64,000 nt of DNA from CAYJDG01 sp964368875 (GCA_964368875.1 CAYJDG010000002.1:62001-126000); one strand, 5' to 3'; shown: positions 35,469 through 44,038, counted from the stretch's first letter. Numbers and translations: made by a program. The notes: a model not told the origin generated them from the letters alone.

Positions 35469-35861
35469 CAATGTAACTCCAGCTCAATTTGGTTGTTATA
35501 CTTTTTTTTCACTTCAACCAGCGTGTCTGCGCATCGCTTTTTAGGTGGCCTTATTTCCCTGTGACCACGATAAAAAGTCAGGATGTATTCATCCCGAAGC
35601 AACTCAGACCAGCCTTGGTCTCACCTAAGTCCATGTCGCATCTTTGCGCACAACGCGGACTTAACCTCATTATTACCAGGCACACATTTTTTTATAGTTT
35701 GTTCATTGTGGGGTTAAACCTCCCCGTTCCGCTTTTTTGAAGGTCAGCTTATCCGTGCGGATGAAATAAGCCCTGGCAGTTGATACGCAGAAATCAGAAT
35801 GCAGGACCGGGTTCTGAAAGATGAACTTTCAGAGCGGTCAGGCAATAATAATGTGTTCAGA
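35469..35861. other. dnaA-rpsT intergenic region
   Basis: 393 bp holding the dnaA leader and promoter on the minus strand. One weak DnaA-box-like 9-mer (TTATCCGTG, 35749-35757) and one perfect 7-bp hairpin (CTGAAAG/CTTTCAG, 35814-35832) are visible. There is an AT-rich tract near 35686-35705. I see no cluster of DnaA boxes, so I do not call an origin here. No ORF is supported. Confidence 0.6.
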
Positions 35862-36179
35862 TTAGGTCGTCTTTTTAGGAGCGGCTTTTTTCTCGGCACT
35901 GGCTTTCGCCGGGGCGCCTTTGGTAGCTTTGATCCGTGCCGACAGGCGGGAGATTTTCCGGGCTGCAGCTTTCTTCTCAATAATTCCTTTACCGATCCCT
36001 TTTTGCAGGATTGGCTGGGCAGCCTGAAGCGCAGCTTCAGCAGCCTTGGTATCGCCCGAGGCGATGGCTTCTTCTACTTTTTTAACATAGGTGCGGATAC
36101 GGTTTTTTCCGGCACTGTTAATCTTGGCCTGCTTGGCGTTCTGGTGAGCGCGTTTTTTTGCAGAGGCGTGGTTGGCCAT
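35862..36179 (-). CDS. rpsT: ribosomal protein S20
   Basis: A 105-residue, lysine/alanine-rich helical protein beginning MANHASAKKRAHQNAKQAKINS. The core family ends near residue 88; the tail (KATKGAPAKASAEKKAAPKKTT) is a basic low-complexity extension longer than in most bacteria. S20 binds 16S rRNA early in small-subunit assembly. It is found between mutM and dnaA, a conserved alphaproteobacterial order. Confidence 0.97.
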   Translation of the reverse strand: MANHASAKKRAHQNAKQAKINSAGKNRIRTYVKKVEEAIASGDTKAAEAALQAAQPILQKGIGKGIIEKKAAARKISRLSARIKATKGAPAKASAEKKAAPKKTT

Positions 36180-36265
36180 GTGTCAAACTCTTTTCACAAA
36201 CGTGTATATCGTAATGGATGTTAGAGGGTGGTTTTAGTCGTCTTTGACCCCGGCTGTCAAGCTTG

Positions 36266-36274
36266 TGATCCACA
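36266..36274 (+). promoter_or_regulatory. single DnaA-box-like 9-mer
   Basis: TGATCCACA differs by one base from TTATCCACA and equals the G-box type used in the Caulobacter origin. It is followed by an AT-rich stretch (TTTTTAAAAATTTTTTT) and lies about 90 bp upstream of rpsT. Only one clear copy is seen, so it is weak evidence for either regulation or an origin. Confidence 0.3.
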
Positions 36275-36279
36275 GGTTT

Positions 36280-36699
36280 TTAAAAATTTTTTTCTGGACT
36301 TTGACCCTGTTTTGGAGAAAGCGAGAAGCGCACCACCACCCCGCCCGGCACCCCACCCGGAAGTTTCTCCCATTTCACAATAAGTTGCTCCTCGTTCCTC
36401 AGGAATCGCTGTGGCCCAGCCTCTACCCACCCCAGCTCCGGCAGGGCTTTTTGATAAAATTCCCGGACCATTTTTTCGCTTAAATCCCCTGCCAAAACAC
36501 TGCTTTCGATCACCCGGCCTTCGGCTTTATCGAAGATCATGGACTGGTCTTCCAGCTCAACCATCGAAGGCATGAGCGGGACATCAGGGAGGTAGCGCAG
36601 ATAGGTTTGTGACGACGCGCTAGCTGTGGCCGAGACACAGGCGAGCAACATGAGCACCACAAAAAAACGGACGCTGCGAAGAGTGAGTCTGATCTGCAT
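36280..36699 (-). CDS. exported protein of unknown function between mutM and rpsT
   Basis: 139 residues from the ATG at 36699 (MQIRLTLRSVRFF). A longer in-frame reading to 36837 would lie inside mutM. There is a clear signal peptide (FFVVLMLLACVSATASA). The mature part, with YLRYLPDVPLMPSMVELEDQSMIFDKAEGRVIES and MVREFYQKALPELGWVE, resembles small periplasmic proteins with a bacterial lipoprotein-like fold that compare a residue pair after FYQKALPELGW. I know this fold only vaguely, so I give no family. The start is 10 bp after the mutM stop, so it is co-transcribed. Confidence 0.78.
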   Translation of the reverse strand: MQIRLTLRSVRFFVVLMLLACVSATASASSQTYLRYLPDVPLMPSMVELEDQSMIFDKAEGRVIESSVLAGDLSEKMVREFYQKALPELGWVEAGPQRFLRNEEQLIVKWEKLPGGVPGGVVVRFSLSPKQGQSPEKNF

Positions 36700-36709
36700 G
36701 GAGGCCACC

Positions 36710-37555
36710 TTACGACTGTTTGCGCGGACAGTAAAACGTCGAGCGCCCACCCTGCACAATTTTTTTGATCCCGCCGGTCTTTGTGATGTCACAGGTGCAG
36801 CCGGGGCATTTTTCACCCGCACGGTCATAAACCGCAAACCGATTTTGAAAGAAGCCTATATCGCCGCTTGCCTGACGATAGTCCTTCAAAGAGCTGCCGC
36901 CTGCCCGGATTGAGGCTTTGAGGACCTTTTTGATCATCGCGCAGAGCAGGTTCGCCCTCTCCCCCCGCACCAGACGCGCCTCTTTCAGGGGTGAAATTCC
37001 GGCATGAAAAAGAGCTTCGCTGGCATAGATATTACCGACGCCAACAACGTTTTCCTGATTCATCAACGCGATTTTGACCGCTGTTTTTCGGCCCCGCAAA
37101 ATGCCTGAGAGCACCTCTCCCGTGAACGCCCGCTCCAGCGGTTCAGGGCCGAGATGGCGAAACGCTTTGGCCGCAGCCAGTTCAGCAGTGGGCAAAAGAT
37201 CGATCACACCAAAGCGGCGCGGGTCGGAAAAGACGACCCCGGTGCCATCATCAAGCAAAAACCACAGATGATCATGTTTCTGGGCGACATGTTTTTTGAC
37301 GTCTTTGATCAGGCGCATATTACCCGTCATGCCGAGATGGATGATCAGCGACAGGCCTGTGTCCAGATGGATGAGAATGTATTTCGCCCGGCGGTCAACC
37401 GCTATGATCTTCGCCCCCTTGAGCGCGGCGGTCAGACCGATAGGCACGACGGTGCGGATTTTGAGGGTATAGACCGCGGACGCGGTGACCGTGCGGCCCG
37501 TGAGTGGCCCACGCAAGCCCCGCACCACGGTCTCGACTTCGGGCAGTTCAGGCAT
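36710..37555 (-). CDS. mutM: formamidopyrimidine-DNA glycosylase with atypical zinc finger
   Basis: 281 residues. The catalytic N-terminus is MPELPEVETVVRG (Pro2 forms the Schiff base, Glu3 assists), and K in DRRAKYILIHLD is also conserved. It removes 8-oxoguanine and ring-opened purines. The C-terminal zinc finger normally reads C-x2-C-x16-C-x2-C. Here it has C250, C253, C255 and C276, but residue 279, where the fourth cysteine belongs, is Lys (YCPRKQ), and the loop between is longer. The DNA-contacting R271 (GGRSTFYC) is kept. C255 might substitute as a ligand. The enzyme may still work, but this needs testing. Confidence 0.93.
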   Translation of the reverse strand: MPELPEVETVVRGLRGPLTGRTVTASAVYTLKIRTVVPIGLTAALKGAKIIAVDRRAKYILIHLDTGLSLIIHLGMTGNMRLIKDVKKHVAQKHDHLWFLLDDGTGVVFSDPRRFGVIDLLPTAELAAAKAFRHLGPEPLERAFTGEVLSGILRGRKTAVKIALMNQENVVGVGNIYASEALFHAGISPLKEARLVRGERANLLCAMIKKVLKASIRAGGSSLKDYRQASGDIGFFQNRFAVYDRAGEKCPGCTCDITKTGGIKKIVQGGRSTFYCPRKQS

Positions 37556-37584
37556 AGGTTTTCTCCCGGCCCATAGACGGCGTG

Positions 37585-38262
37585 TTATTGAATTTTGACC
37601 CAGGTCAGCGGCTTGGTGCCGTCTGCAGGAAACAGGCCGGAAACCACATCGTTCTGGAGGGCAAGCTCGCTCGGCGGCACCTGCCAGACCATAACTTTTG
37701 GATTGATCCCAACCTTGGCATTCAGGTTTTTCATTTTGATGGCCAAGTATTCCACCACTTCAACAGTGGGTGCGGGCGGTTTGCCCAGATCAGGGCGCTG
37801 GCCCAAAATCAACACGTTGCCCGCGATGCGGTAATTGCCGCGCACATACTGGCGTAGATATTTCGTATCGGGCGGCTGAATGATCCATTCGAACAGGCCT
37901 GCCTTGGTAAAGCGCACTGTCATCGAGAGCTCGCCCTTTGGGGTCACCCAGACGCCTTCGAGCGCAGCTTTGGTGAGCTCCGGCGCGCCCGCATCGGGGG
38001 TCAGGCGCACGGGGAGAAATTTTTCTTCAAACGGGACGTTGGTCTTGGGCTTCTCGACCATTTTGAGCGCAAGCCCCGCCAGTACGGCGGCCAGCAAACT
38101 CATGACCAAGATCATCACCAGCGGTGTCGGCAATTTCCCGACTGTGCCATCGAAGATCGTGGCCAAGGTTTTACGGATCAGCACGAACGGATTATCGGCA
38201 TCAACCGTGGCGGGTTTGGTCTTCTTGACAGGCGGTGCAGGCTTAGCAGGGGTCTTGGTCAT
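37585..38262 (-). CDS. unknown single-pass membrane protein
   Basis: 225 residues. The N-terminal 40 residues are Lys/Pro/Ala-rich and cytoplasmic. One membrane helix lies at about 45-67 (PLVMILVMSLLAAVLAGLAL), followed by a periplasmic domain of 155 residues with EGVWVTPKGELSMTVRFTKAGLFEWIIQPPDTKYLRQYVRGNYRIAGNVLIL. The beta-rich pattern ending in a loop that resets a residue after WVTPKG suggests a lipocalin-like or DUF-type fold. I recognise no family. It lies between mutM and groEL on the same strand, and the groEL terminator separates it from groEL. Confidence 0.75.
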   Translation of the reverse strand: MTKTPAKPAPPVKKTKPATVDADNPFVLIRKTLATIFDGTVGKLPTPLVMILVMSLLAAVLAGLALKMVEKPKTNVPFEEKFLPVRLTPDAGAPELTKAALEGVWVTPKGELSMTVRFTKAGLFEWIIQPPDTKYLRQYVRGNYRIAGNVLILGQRPDLGKPPAPTVEVVEYLAIKMKNLNAKVGINPKVMVWQVPPSELALQNDVVSGLFPADGTKPLTWVKIQ

Positions 38263-38321
38263 GCAGATAGCATAGGAGGTTTATGCCTTGCAGAAAAGGG
38301 CATGGAGCGGAAAACCCTCAT

Positions 38322-38350
38322 AAAAAAAGGGCAGCCGTAGCTGCCCTTTT
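38322..38350 (-). terminator. groEL terminator
   Basis: Perfect arms AAAAGGGCAGC and GCTGCCCTTTT with a 4-nt loop. Read on the minus strand it ends in seven T, so it is a strong intrinsic terminator just after groEL. Confidence 0.92.
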
Positions 38351-38375
38351 CTGAATTGGATAGAAAGCGGGACGA

Positions 38376-40022
38376 TTAGAAGTCCATATCGCCCATGCCG
38401 CCCATACCGCCGCCATGGCCGCCAGCAGACGCTTTTTCGTCTTTCGGCAGTTCACAGATCATCGCTTCGGTGGTGATCATCAGAGCGGCAACGGACGCTG
38501 CGTTCTGGAGAGCCACACGAACGACTTTCACTGGGTCGACGATACCGGCCTTGACGAGATCGGTGTAGGTGTCGTTCTGGGCGTCGTACCCGAAGTTCGG
38601 GTCTTTCTGCTCAAGAAGTTTACCAACGATGATCGAGCCTTCTTTACCGGCGTTTTCAACGATCTGGCGGATTGGCGCCTGAATCGCGCGGCGGATGATG
38701 TCGATACCCGCCTGCTGTTCGGCGTTGTCGCCTTTGAGGTTTTCGAGAACCTTGGTTGCGTAGAGAAGAGCGGTACCGCCGCCTGGGACGATGCCTTCTT
38801 CTTTGGCAGCCTTGGTCGCGTGGTAGGCGTCATCGACGCGGTCTTTGCGCTCTTTGACTTCGACTTCGGTCGCACCACCAACACGGATAACGGCAACGCC
38901 GCCAGCGAGTTTCGCCAGACGTTCCTGCAGTTTTTCCTTGTCGTAGTCAGACGAGGTTTCTTCGATCTGGGCTTTGATCTGACCGATGCGGGCCTGAATG
39001 CCGTCTTTGGAACCAGCACCGTCGACGATGGTCGTATCATCTTTGGTGATACGGACTTTCTTCGCGGTACCGAGCATTTCCAGCGTGACGTTTTCAAGCT
39101 TGATGCCGAGGTCTTCGGAGATGACAGTGCCTTTGGTGAGGATCGCCATGTCTTCGAGCATCGCTTTGCGGCGATCACCGAAGCCTGGAGCCTTGACAGC
39201 GGCAACTTTCAGACCACCACGGAGCTTGTTGACAACGAGGGTTGCCAGAGCTTCGCCTTCGACGTCTTCGGCAATGATGACCAGCGGACGGCTCGACTGA
39301 ACAACTGCTTCCAGAACCGGCAGGATTGCCTGCAGGTTGGAGAGTTTTTTCTCGCAGAGGAGAATGTACGGGCTGTCGAGTTCGACGACCATTTTCTCAG
39401 GGTTGGTCACGAAGTATGGCGACAGGTAGCCGCGATCAAACTGCATGCCTTCAACGACTTCAAGTTCGGTCTCAAGCGACTTCGCTTCTTCAACGGTGAC
39501 AACGCCTTCTTTGCCGACTTTGTCCATTGCTTCAGCAAGTTTCTTGGCCACGTCTGCATCGCCATTCGAAGAAATGAACGCAACTTGTTCGATTTCCTGA
39601 TTGGTATTAACAGGTTTTGCACGGGCTTTGAGGTCTTCGACGCACGCTGCGACGGCTTTTTCGATGCCGCGCTTGATGTCCATCGGGTTCATGCCAGCAG
39701 CGACGTTCTTGATGCCTTCGGTAACGATGGCTTGGGCGAGAACGGTTGCTGTGGTCGTGCCGTCGCCGGCTTGGTCGTTGGCTTTAGAAGCCACTTCGCG
39801 AACGAGCTGGGCGCCCATGTTCTCGAATTTGTCGGCCAGTTCGATTTCCTTGGCAACCGACACACCGTCTTTGGTGGAGCGTGGTGAGCCGAATGAACGG
39901 TCGATGATGACGTTACGGCCTTTTGGACCGAGAGTGACTTTAACTGCGTCAGCGATGATGTTGACACCGCGCTGCATTTTGCGGCGGGCGTCTGCGCTGA
40001 ACTTGATTTCCTTAGCGGCCAT
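38376..40022 (-). CDS. groL: chaperonin GroEL
   Basis: A 548-residue Hsp60. It starts MAAKEIKFSADARRKMQRGV, has the ATP-site stretch GDGTTTATVLAQ (about 86-97), and ends with the flexible Gly/Met tail GGHGGGMGGMGDMDF. AAGGAGATACCC precedes the ATG. It works with GroES to fold proteins in the closed chamber. It is the second gene of the CIRCE-controlled groES-groEL operon, 36 bp after groES. Only one groEL copy is in this window. Confidence 0.98.
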   Translation of the reverse strand: MAAKEIKFSADARRKMQRGVNIIADAVKVTLGPKGRNVIIDRSFGSPRSTKDGVSVAKEIELADKFENMGAQLVREVASKANDQAGDGTTTATVLAQAIVTEGIKNVAAGMNPMDIKRGIEKAVAACVEDLKARAKPVNTNQEIEQVAFISSNGDADVAKKLAEAMDKVGKEGVVTVEEAKSLETELEVVEGMQFDRGYLSPYFVTNPEKMVVELDSPYILLCEKKLSNLQAILPVLEAVVQSSRPLVIIAEDVEGEALATLVVNKLRGGLKVAAVKAPGFGDRRKAMLEDMAILTKGTVISEDLGIKLENVTLEMLGTAKKVRITKDDTTIVDGAGSKDGIQARIGQIKAQIEETSSDYDKEKLQERLAKLAGGVAVIRVGGATEVEVKERKDRVDDAYHATKAAKEEGIVPGGGTALLYATKVLENLKGDNAEQQAGIDIIRRAIQAPIRQIVENAGKEGSIIVGKLLEQKDPNFGYDAQNDTYTDLVKAGIVDPVKVVRVALQNAASVAALMITTEAMICELPKDEKASAGGHGGGMGGMGDMDF

Positions 40023-40058
40023 TTGGGTATCTCCTTAAATGGTTGTTGAATAAAATTA

Positions 40059-40349
40059 TTAAGCGGCGATAACGCCCATGATGTCGGACTCTTTCATGAC
40101 CAGCAGCTCTTCGCCATCGATCGTGACTTCGGTACCGGACCATTTCGAGAAGAGAACGCGGTCACCGGCTTTGACATCAAGAGGAATGACTTTGCCGCTT
40201 TCGTCGCGCACGCCAGTGCCAACGGCAACGACTTCGCCTTCGGCTGGTTTTTCTTTGGCCGTATCAGGGATGATGATCCCCCCGGCGGTTTTTTCAGCTT
40301 GTTCCAGACGACGCATCAGAACGCGGTCATGCAAAGGGCGGAATTTCAT
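40059..40349 (-). CDS. groS: co-chaperonin GroES
   Basis: 96 residues from the ATG at 40349 (MKFRPLHDRVLMRR). The in-frame extension to 40403 would read into the CIRCE element. It carries GGIIIPDTAKEKPAEG, the mobile loop that binds GroEL, and ends ESDIMGVIA. Seven copies cap the GroEL ring. Its leader holds the CIRCE operator at 40397-40423. Confidence 0.98.
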   Translation of the reverse strand: MKFRPLHDRVLMRRLEQAEKTAGGIIIPDTAKEKPAEGEVVAVGTGVRDESGKVIPLDVKAGDRVLFSKWSGTEVTIDGEELLVMKESDIMGVIAA

Positions 40350-40396
40350 AGTGTATCTCCATCTAAATCGTTGGTTTCTATCAAAATCAGGGGGTG

Positions 40397-40423
40397 CTAG
40401 CACTCCACCGACTTGAGTGCCAA
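40397..40423. promoter_or_regulatory. CIRCE operator (HrcA site)
   Basis: CTAGCACTC - 9 nt - GAGTGCCAA matches the CIRCE consensus TTAGCACTC-N9-GAGTGCTAA at 8 of 9 positions in each arm. It lies in the groES leader, about 50 nt before the start codon, where HrcA represses the operon in many alphaproteobacteria. The hrcA gene itself is not in the window. Confidence 0.92.
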
Positions 40424-40424
40424 C

Positions 40425-40453
40425 TAGATAAGCGCTCCGCTCTCAAAAAGCAA
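40425..40453 (-). promoter_or_regulatory. predicted groES-groEL promoter
   Basis: On the minus strand TTGCTT (40448-40453) and TATCTA (40425-40430) are separated by 17 bp. The -10 region, CTTATCTAG, is close to the alphaproteobacterial RpoH -10 pattern. Transcription would begin at the edge of CIRCE, as expected for a dually controlled chaperonin operon. Confidence 0.6.
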
Positions 40454-40520
40454 CATTTGCATATTTGTCATATTTACAGTGTTAAATGACAATTAAGGGT
40501 ATTTTTTATATACTGAAGCT

Positions 40521-40784
40521 ATGGCGAACCTCGGCATCCAGCTGAAAGATTACCGCTTAACGACCGCGCAGATTCTTTATCACCTGCCCGATCACCCTGC
40601 CCTTTTGCAAACATATCTGTGGCAGGAATACGACATCGCCCCCGTATTTCCCGAGCTTAAAAAATTTCTGGAATTCTGGCAGCGGCGCATCGATGGCAAG
40701 CTGCATTCGGTCTACGTCGCGAGCAAAGAGATCATCACGCCCGGCGATACGCGCTTTTACGACGCGGAAATTACCCTGCAATAA
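40521..40784 (+). CDS. Usg family protein
   Basis: 87 residues matching the alphaproteobacterial Usg family: LKDYRLTTAQILYHLPDHPALLQTYLWQEYDIAP, then FLEFWQRRIDGKLHSVYV. The function is unknown; in some alphaproteobacteria usg lies with trp genes. Here it stands alone, divergent from groES, and ends directly before the convergent methyltransferase stop. Useful as a lineage marker. Confidence 0.9.
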   Translation: MANLGIQLKDYRLTTAQILYHLPDHPALLQTYLWQEYDIAPVFPELKKFLEFWQRRIDGKLHSVYVASKEIITPGDTRFYDAEITLQ

Positions 40785-41627
40785 TCAGATTTTTTTGAAG
40801 ACGTATTCAGCGCAGCCGCAGCCGAACAGACCTGCGGCCTTTGGCGCATCCGTATTCAAGGACCGTTGCAAAGTGAACCCGAAGGGTTTGACGAGAGCGG
40901 TCATTTCTTCGGCGGTTGCCGATTCATAGGGGTAGCCGCCGAGCCAGTCGCGCACATCGGTCATCCAGTTCATGCCGCGTTTCTGGTGGTAGTCGCGCAC
41001 GTAACTGACCGGGTTTTTGCCGCTGAGCGCGTAGGCTGCCAGATAGGCCCCGGCATAGATGTAATCCATGACGACACGCACAGGTCTAGGCGCCTGCGTG
41101 TAAAACTTTTTCTCAACACGCCAGAAACCACAGAGCGGTGATTTTTTATAGATCGCAAGCACCAGCAGTCCGCCCGGCGCAACACGGGCCGCGGCCCCTG
41201 CAATCGCTTGTTGCATATGGCCGGTATGATGGAGAACACCCCAGCTGTAAACGATACCGAAGTTGCGTTGCAGGGGTGCGGGCAGTTCGCTGGAGAGAAT
41301 GCTGTGCTGAAGGACCGTGGCCTGCGCCTGCGGGAGAAATTTCGCAAGGACGGCGCGGGTGGTTGCGACCGAGCGCGGGTTGACGTCGATGGCCGTGACT
41401 TCTGCCGCGCCGCGTTTCAACGCTGCAAGCGCATGCAGGCCTGAGCCGCAGCCGATATCGAGAAAAGACTGGCCGCGCAGATCATCTTCAGAGAGCAACT
41501 GGAGCAACCCAGTTTCGGCCTCGGCGATGCGCTGGTCGTTGACCTGCTTCGAGAACTCGGCCCAGTTCGCACCGAAATCGAACTGGATTTCAGGTTCGGC
41601 GACTTGTTTTAAAGCGGCTTGAGTCAT
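40785..41627 (-). CDS. class I SAM-dependent methyltransferase
   Basis: 280 residues. SAM motif I is FLDIGCGSGLHALAALKRGAAEVTAIDVNP (about 57-86), and the later GIVYSWGVLHHTGHMQQAI is motif II-III. The C-terminal part (YIYAGAYLAAYALSGKNPVSYVRDYHQKRGMNWMTDVRDWLGGYPYESATAEEM) is typical of a group of methyltransferases whose substrates are small molecules or glycans. It is last in a tight minus-strand operon: its start is 1 bp after the ferredoxin stop. Substrate unknown. Confidence 0.88.
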   Translation of the reverse strand: MTQAALKQVAEPEIQFDFGANWAEFSKQVNDQRIAEAETGLLQLLSEDDLRGQSFLDIGCGSGLHALAALKRGAAEVTAIDVNPRSVATTRAVLAKFLPQAQATVLQHSILSSELPAPLQRNFGIVYSWGVLHHTGHMQQAIAGAAARVAPGGLLVLAIYKKSPLCGFWRVEKKFYTQAPRPVRVVMDYIYAGAYLAAYALSGKNPVSYVRDYHQKRGMNWMTDVRDWLGGYPYESATAEEMTALVKPFGFTLQRSLNTDAPKAAGLFGCGCAEYVFKKI

Positions 41628-41628
41628 A

Positions 41629-41952
41629 TCAGTCTTTCTCCGAACCGGGCGCCATGGTCACGGCGAGGCCGTCGAGCGCATCCGACATCAAAATCTGGCA
41701 AGAGAGACGCGAGTTTTCCTGCAGGCCGACACCCTGATCGTCGAGCAGGTCACGTTCATCATCCGAGGGCGGTTCAAGTTTTTCTTCCCAGGCCGGATCG
41801 ACATAGACATGACAGGTCGCGCAGCAGCACGCCCCGCCGCAATCGGCCTTGATCGGCAGGCCGTGATCGCGAATGACTTCCATCACGCGCCAGCCGTCGA
41901 GCGCTTCAAGTTCATGCTCAGTACCTTTAAAATCGGTGACTTTGAGCTTCAT
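41629..41952 (-). CDS. 2Fe-2S ferredoxin (adrenodoxin type)
   Basis: 107 residues. The cluster ligands are probably C38, C44, C47 and C85 (ADCGGACCCATCHVY and RLSCQI), the C-x5-C-x2-C pattern of vertebrate-type ferredoxins. Two extra cysteines, C42 and C43, sit in the loop. The acidic region EPPSDDERDLLDD is the usual reductase docking surface. It overlaps the membrane-protein gene by 4 bp and shares an operon with a ferredoxin-NADP reductase-like gene, so the two could form one electron-transfer pair. This is not the isc-operon ferredoxin position. Target unknown. Confidence 0.92.
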   Translation of the reverse strand: MKLKVTDFKGTEHELEALDGWRVMEVIRDHGLPIKADCGGACCCATCHVYVDPAWEEKLEPPSDDERDLLDDQGVGLQENSRLSCQILMSDALDGLAVTMAPGSEKD

Positions 41953-42803
41953 GATTTCACGTTCGCCAAAGCTGCCGGATGGCGCGGCACCACATCGCGC
42001 AGGGCGTAGGCCATGCCGGTCGTGACGATCAGTGCGGTGACCATGTCCGCCCCGACGCTGATCAGGAGCATGATAAAGCGAATGACCGCCGGAGCCGCAT
42101 CAAGTGTGTCGCCATAAGGCCGGACCAGCGCATAGCTAAATAATGAGGCCATCACATTAATCGGAACCATGCAGATCAGAAACACGCAGAACATTTTCAA
42201 CGATGGCAGGAAGCCGATGACGCGCGTCAAATAGTCCTTCATCGGCATTAGCACAGCATAGGGGATATACACCCAGAGCAGCGGGAAGATCATGACCAGA
42301 CTGCCGATCATGATCAGCGCCGGGAAAAAGAAAATCGGATTATCGTCACGTTCAACCGTGCCAGCGGCCTGTTGGGCGGCCAGATCCTGCAAAGAGCCAT
42401 CCAGCAAAGAGGCACCCCAGCCCATGACGTTGACGATCAGTGCAATCAGCGTATAGACGAGCGTCGCGCTGATGATGCCCCGGGCGCGGAGGATCAGCTT
42501 GCTGATCGCAAGCTCGTCCCCGGCTTTGGGCAGCGGCATCGGCCAGCGTTCTTCCATCATCAGCGTGCGCAAAAACTGACCAAGCACCCAGCCCTGCACC
42601 AAAGCGCCCGGCAGCATGATCAGGCCGCGGCGCAGGATTTCATCCTCATAGCCAAAGGCATAGACGCAGAGCGTCAGGATAAATTTGATGATCAGGGGAA
42701 TAAAGGCGAGGCGCATAAGATAAGCGCGTTCCTGCCAGACCCGGTGATACCCGTAGCCAGCGGAGTCAATCATATCGAAGGTAAATTTCGGTGCAGACGC
42801 CAT
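41949..42803 (-). CDS. multipass membrane protein of unknown function
   Basis: 284 residues from the ATG at 42803 (MASAPKFTFDMIDSAGYGY); the longer frame to 42911 runs into the glycosyltransferase gene. About six hydrophobic helices are seen (for example MRLAFIPLIIKFILTLCVYAFGY, SATLVYTLIALIVNVMGW, FFFPALIMIGSLVMIFPLLWVYI, MFCVFLICMVPINVMASLFSYAL and a final MLLISVGADMVTALIVTTGMAYAL). I recognise no family. It overlaps the ferredoxin start by 4 bp and sits 25 bp after the glycosyltransferase. Confidence 0.85.
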   Translation of the reverse strand: MASAPKFTFDMIDSAGYGYHRVWQERAYLMRLAFIPLIIKFILTLCVYAFGYEDEILRRGLIMLPGALVQGWVLGQFLRTLMMEERWPMPLPKAGDELAISKLILRARGIISATLVYTLIALIVNVMGWGASLLDGSLQDLAAQQAAGTVERDDNPIFFFPALIMIGSLVMIFPLLWVYIPYAVLMPMKDYLTRVIGFLPSLKMFCVFLICMVPINVMASLFSYALVRPYGDTLDAAPAVIRFIMLLISVGADMVTALIVTTGMAYALRDVVPRHPAALANVKS

Positions 42804-42828
42804 TCTGTCTTCTATAGAGGTAAAGCGC

Positions 42829-44037
42829 CTATTTTTCAACCAGCGCCAGCAGGGCCGCGACATAGCCAGCCATCTGCTTTTCAGGCGTAAAATCAGCATA
42901 CCGGGCGGCAAAGCCCTGAACGGCAGTGCGATAGGAAGGATCGGTCAGGAGCGTCGTGATCTGGCCCCTGATCTGATCTGGTGTCATTTTCGCAGTGGCG
43001 AACAGGCCGAAGGTTTGTTCCTGCATGCGATTTGCAAAAATCATCTGTTCGATATGGCTGGGGATCAGAAGTTGCGGCACGCCTGCAAGCAGGAACTGCA
43101 CCACCGTGCTGCCACCGCCATGCGATATGAACAGATCAGCATCCCCGGTCAGAAGATCGGTGCGCACCGGTGCGGTGACGATACGCAGATACGTTGACTG
43201 GCAGCGGTCGATCACATCTTGAGGCAAGCCGGGCGCAATCAGGATGGTGTCCTCTTTTAACTGGCGTAACGCATCGAAGGCAGCCGCGAAGGTTTTGCGG
43301 CGCGGGTAGAGATAGGCGAAAATCCGTTTGCCCGGGCGATCTTTCTGCCACGTCAGCTCGAGGCCGCGATCATTGATATAAAAGGGACCGATGTAATTCC
43401 CGCTGGTGCGGTTTTTATAATGATCCATTTCTTTGAACGTCGTCAGGAACTGCGCGTCGGTGCGGATCGCGTCCTGAAACGCGGCAAAGCGTGCACGACC
43501 GAGCAAAGTCTGCGCCTGATTGATGATCGCCAGAGTCTGTTGTTCGCGTTCAAGCAATATTGCAGGATCGTGTTGTTCCCAATAACGAAACGGCGGCATC
43601 GGCGTTTCGAGCGGCGGCACACCATAACCAAGGCCGGAAATGACCTTTATGAAAGGCCGGCCCTGCGCCGCGATCAGCGCCGTCGGAGCCGCATCAGCAA
43701 CCAAAATATCCGGTTGCACGAGATCAAAGAGGCCATGCCACGCACGCAGCAGCGACGCCAATTCGTCGGCGCGGTCGTAGCCACACAGCGCAACATCATC
43801 AGCATAGGTCAAGACCGGGCGCGGCGGACCTTCGGGACGTGGCTTAGGGTGGATGCGGCCATAAGGCGCGGCGAGCAGCGTAATGTTTTGATTTTTGAGA
43901 AAGGGCGCGGCCTTCAATGTGTCTTGCAGGGCGACGTAAACTTCGACGCCTTTGGCGGCCAGCTCTTCACCGATCCGGATGAGGAGGCCTGCATGGCCGA
44001 AATTATCTCCCAGTTCCCAGACAAGGAGCGCGCGCAT
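42829..44037 (-). CDS. UGT/MGT-like glycosyltransferase
   Basis: 402 residues from the ATG at 44037 (MRALLVWELGDNFGHAG); the longer frame to 44115 overlaps the reductase gene. The GT-B fold N-terminal domain has the GH pair of GDNFGHAGLLIRIGEELAAKG. The donor-binding signature is FISHGGGSTVVQFLLAGVPQLLIPSHIEQMIFANRM. This is the pattern of GT1 family enzymes that glycosylate lipids, carotenoids or small molecules. It is 1 bp from the reductase stop. Acceptor unknown. Confidence 0.88.
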   Translation of the reverse strand: MRALLVWELGDNFGHAGLLIRIGEELAAKGVEVYVALQDTLKAAPFLKNQNITLLAAPYGRIHPKPRPEGPPRPVLTYADDVALCGYDRADELASLLRAWHGLFDLVQPDILVADAAPTALIAAQGRPFIKVISGLGYGVPPLETPMPPFRYWEQHDPAILLEREQQTLAIINQAQTLLGRARFAAFQDAIRTDAQFLTTFKEMDHYKNRTSGNYIGPFYINDRGLELTWQKDRPGKRIFAYLYPRRKTFAAAFDALRQLKEDTILIAPGLPQDVIDRCQSTYLRIVTAPVRTDLLTGDADLFISHGGGSTVVQFLLAGVPQLLIPSHIEQMIFANRMQEQTFGLFATAKMTPDQIRGQITTLLTDPSYRTAVQGFAARYADFTPEKQMAGYVAALLALVEK

Positions 44038-44038
44038 T

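Noticed and set aside
35469..35861. Possible oriC beside dnaA
   Set aside because: Only one poor DnaA-box-like sequence; no cluster of boxes and no clear unwinding element.
38415..39887. Plus-strand ORF of 490 residues inside groEL
   Set aside because: A long antisense frame is a known effect of GroEL codon use; no start signal or motif.
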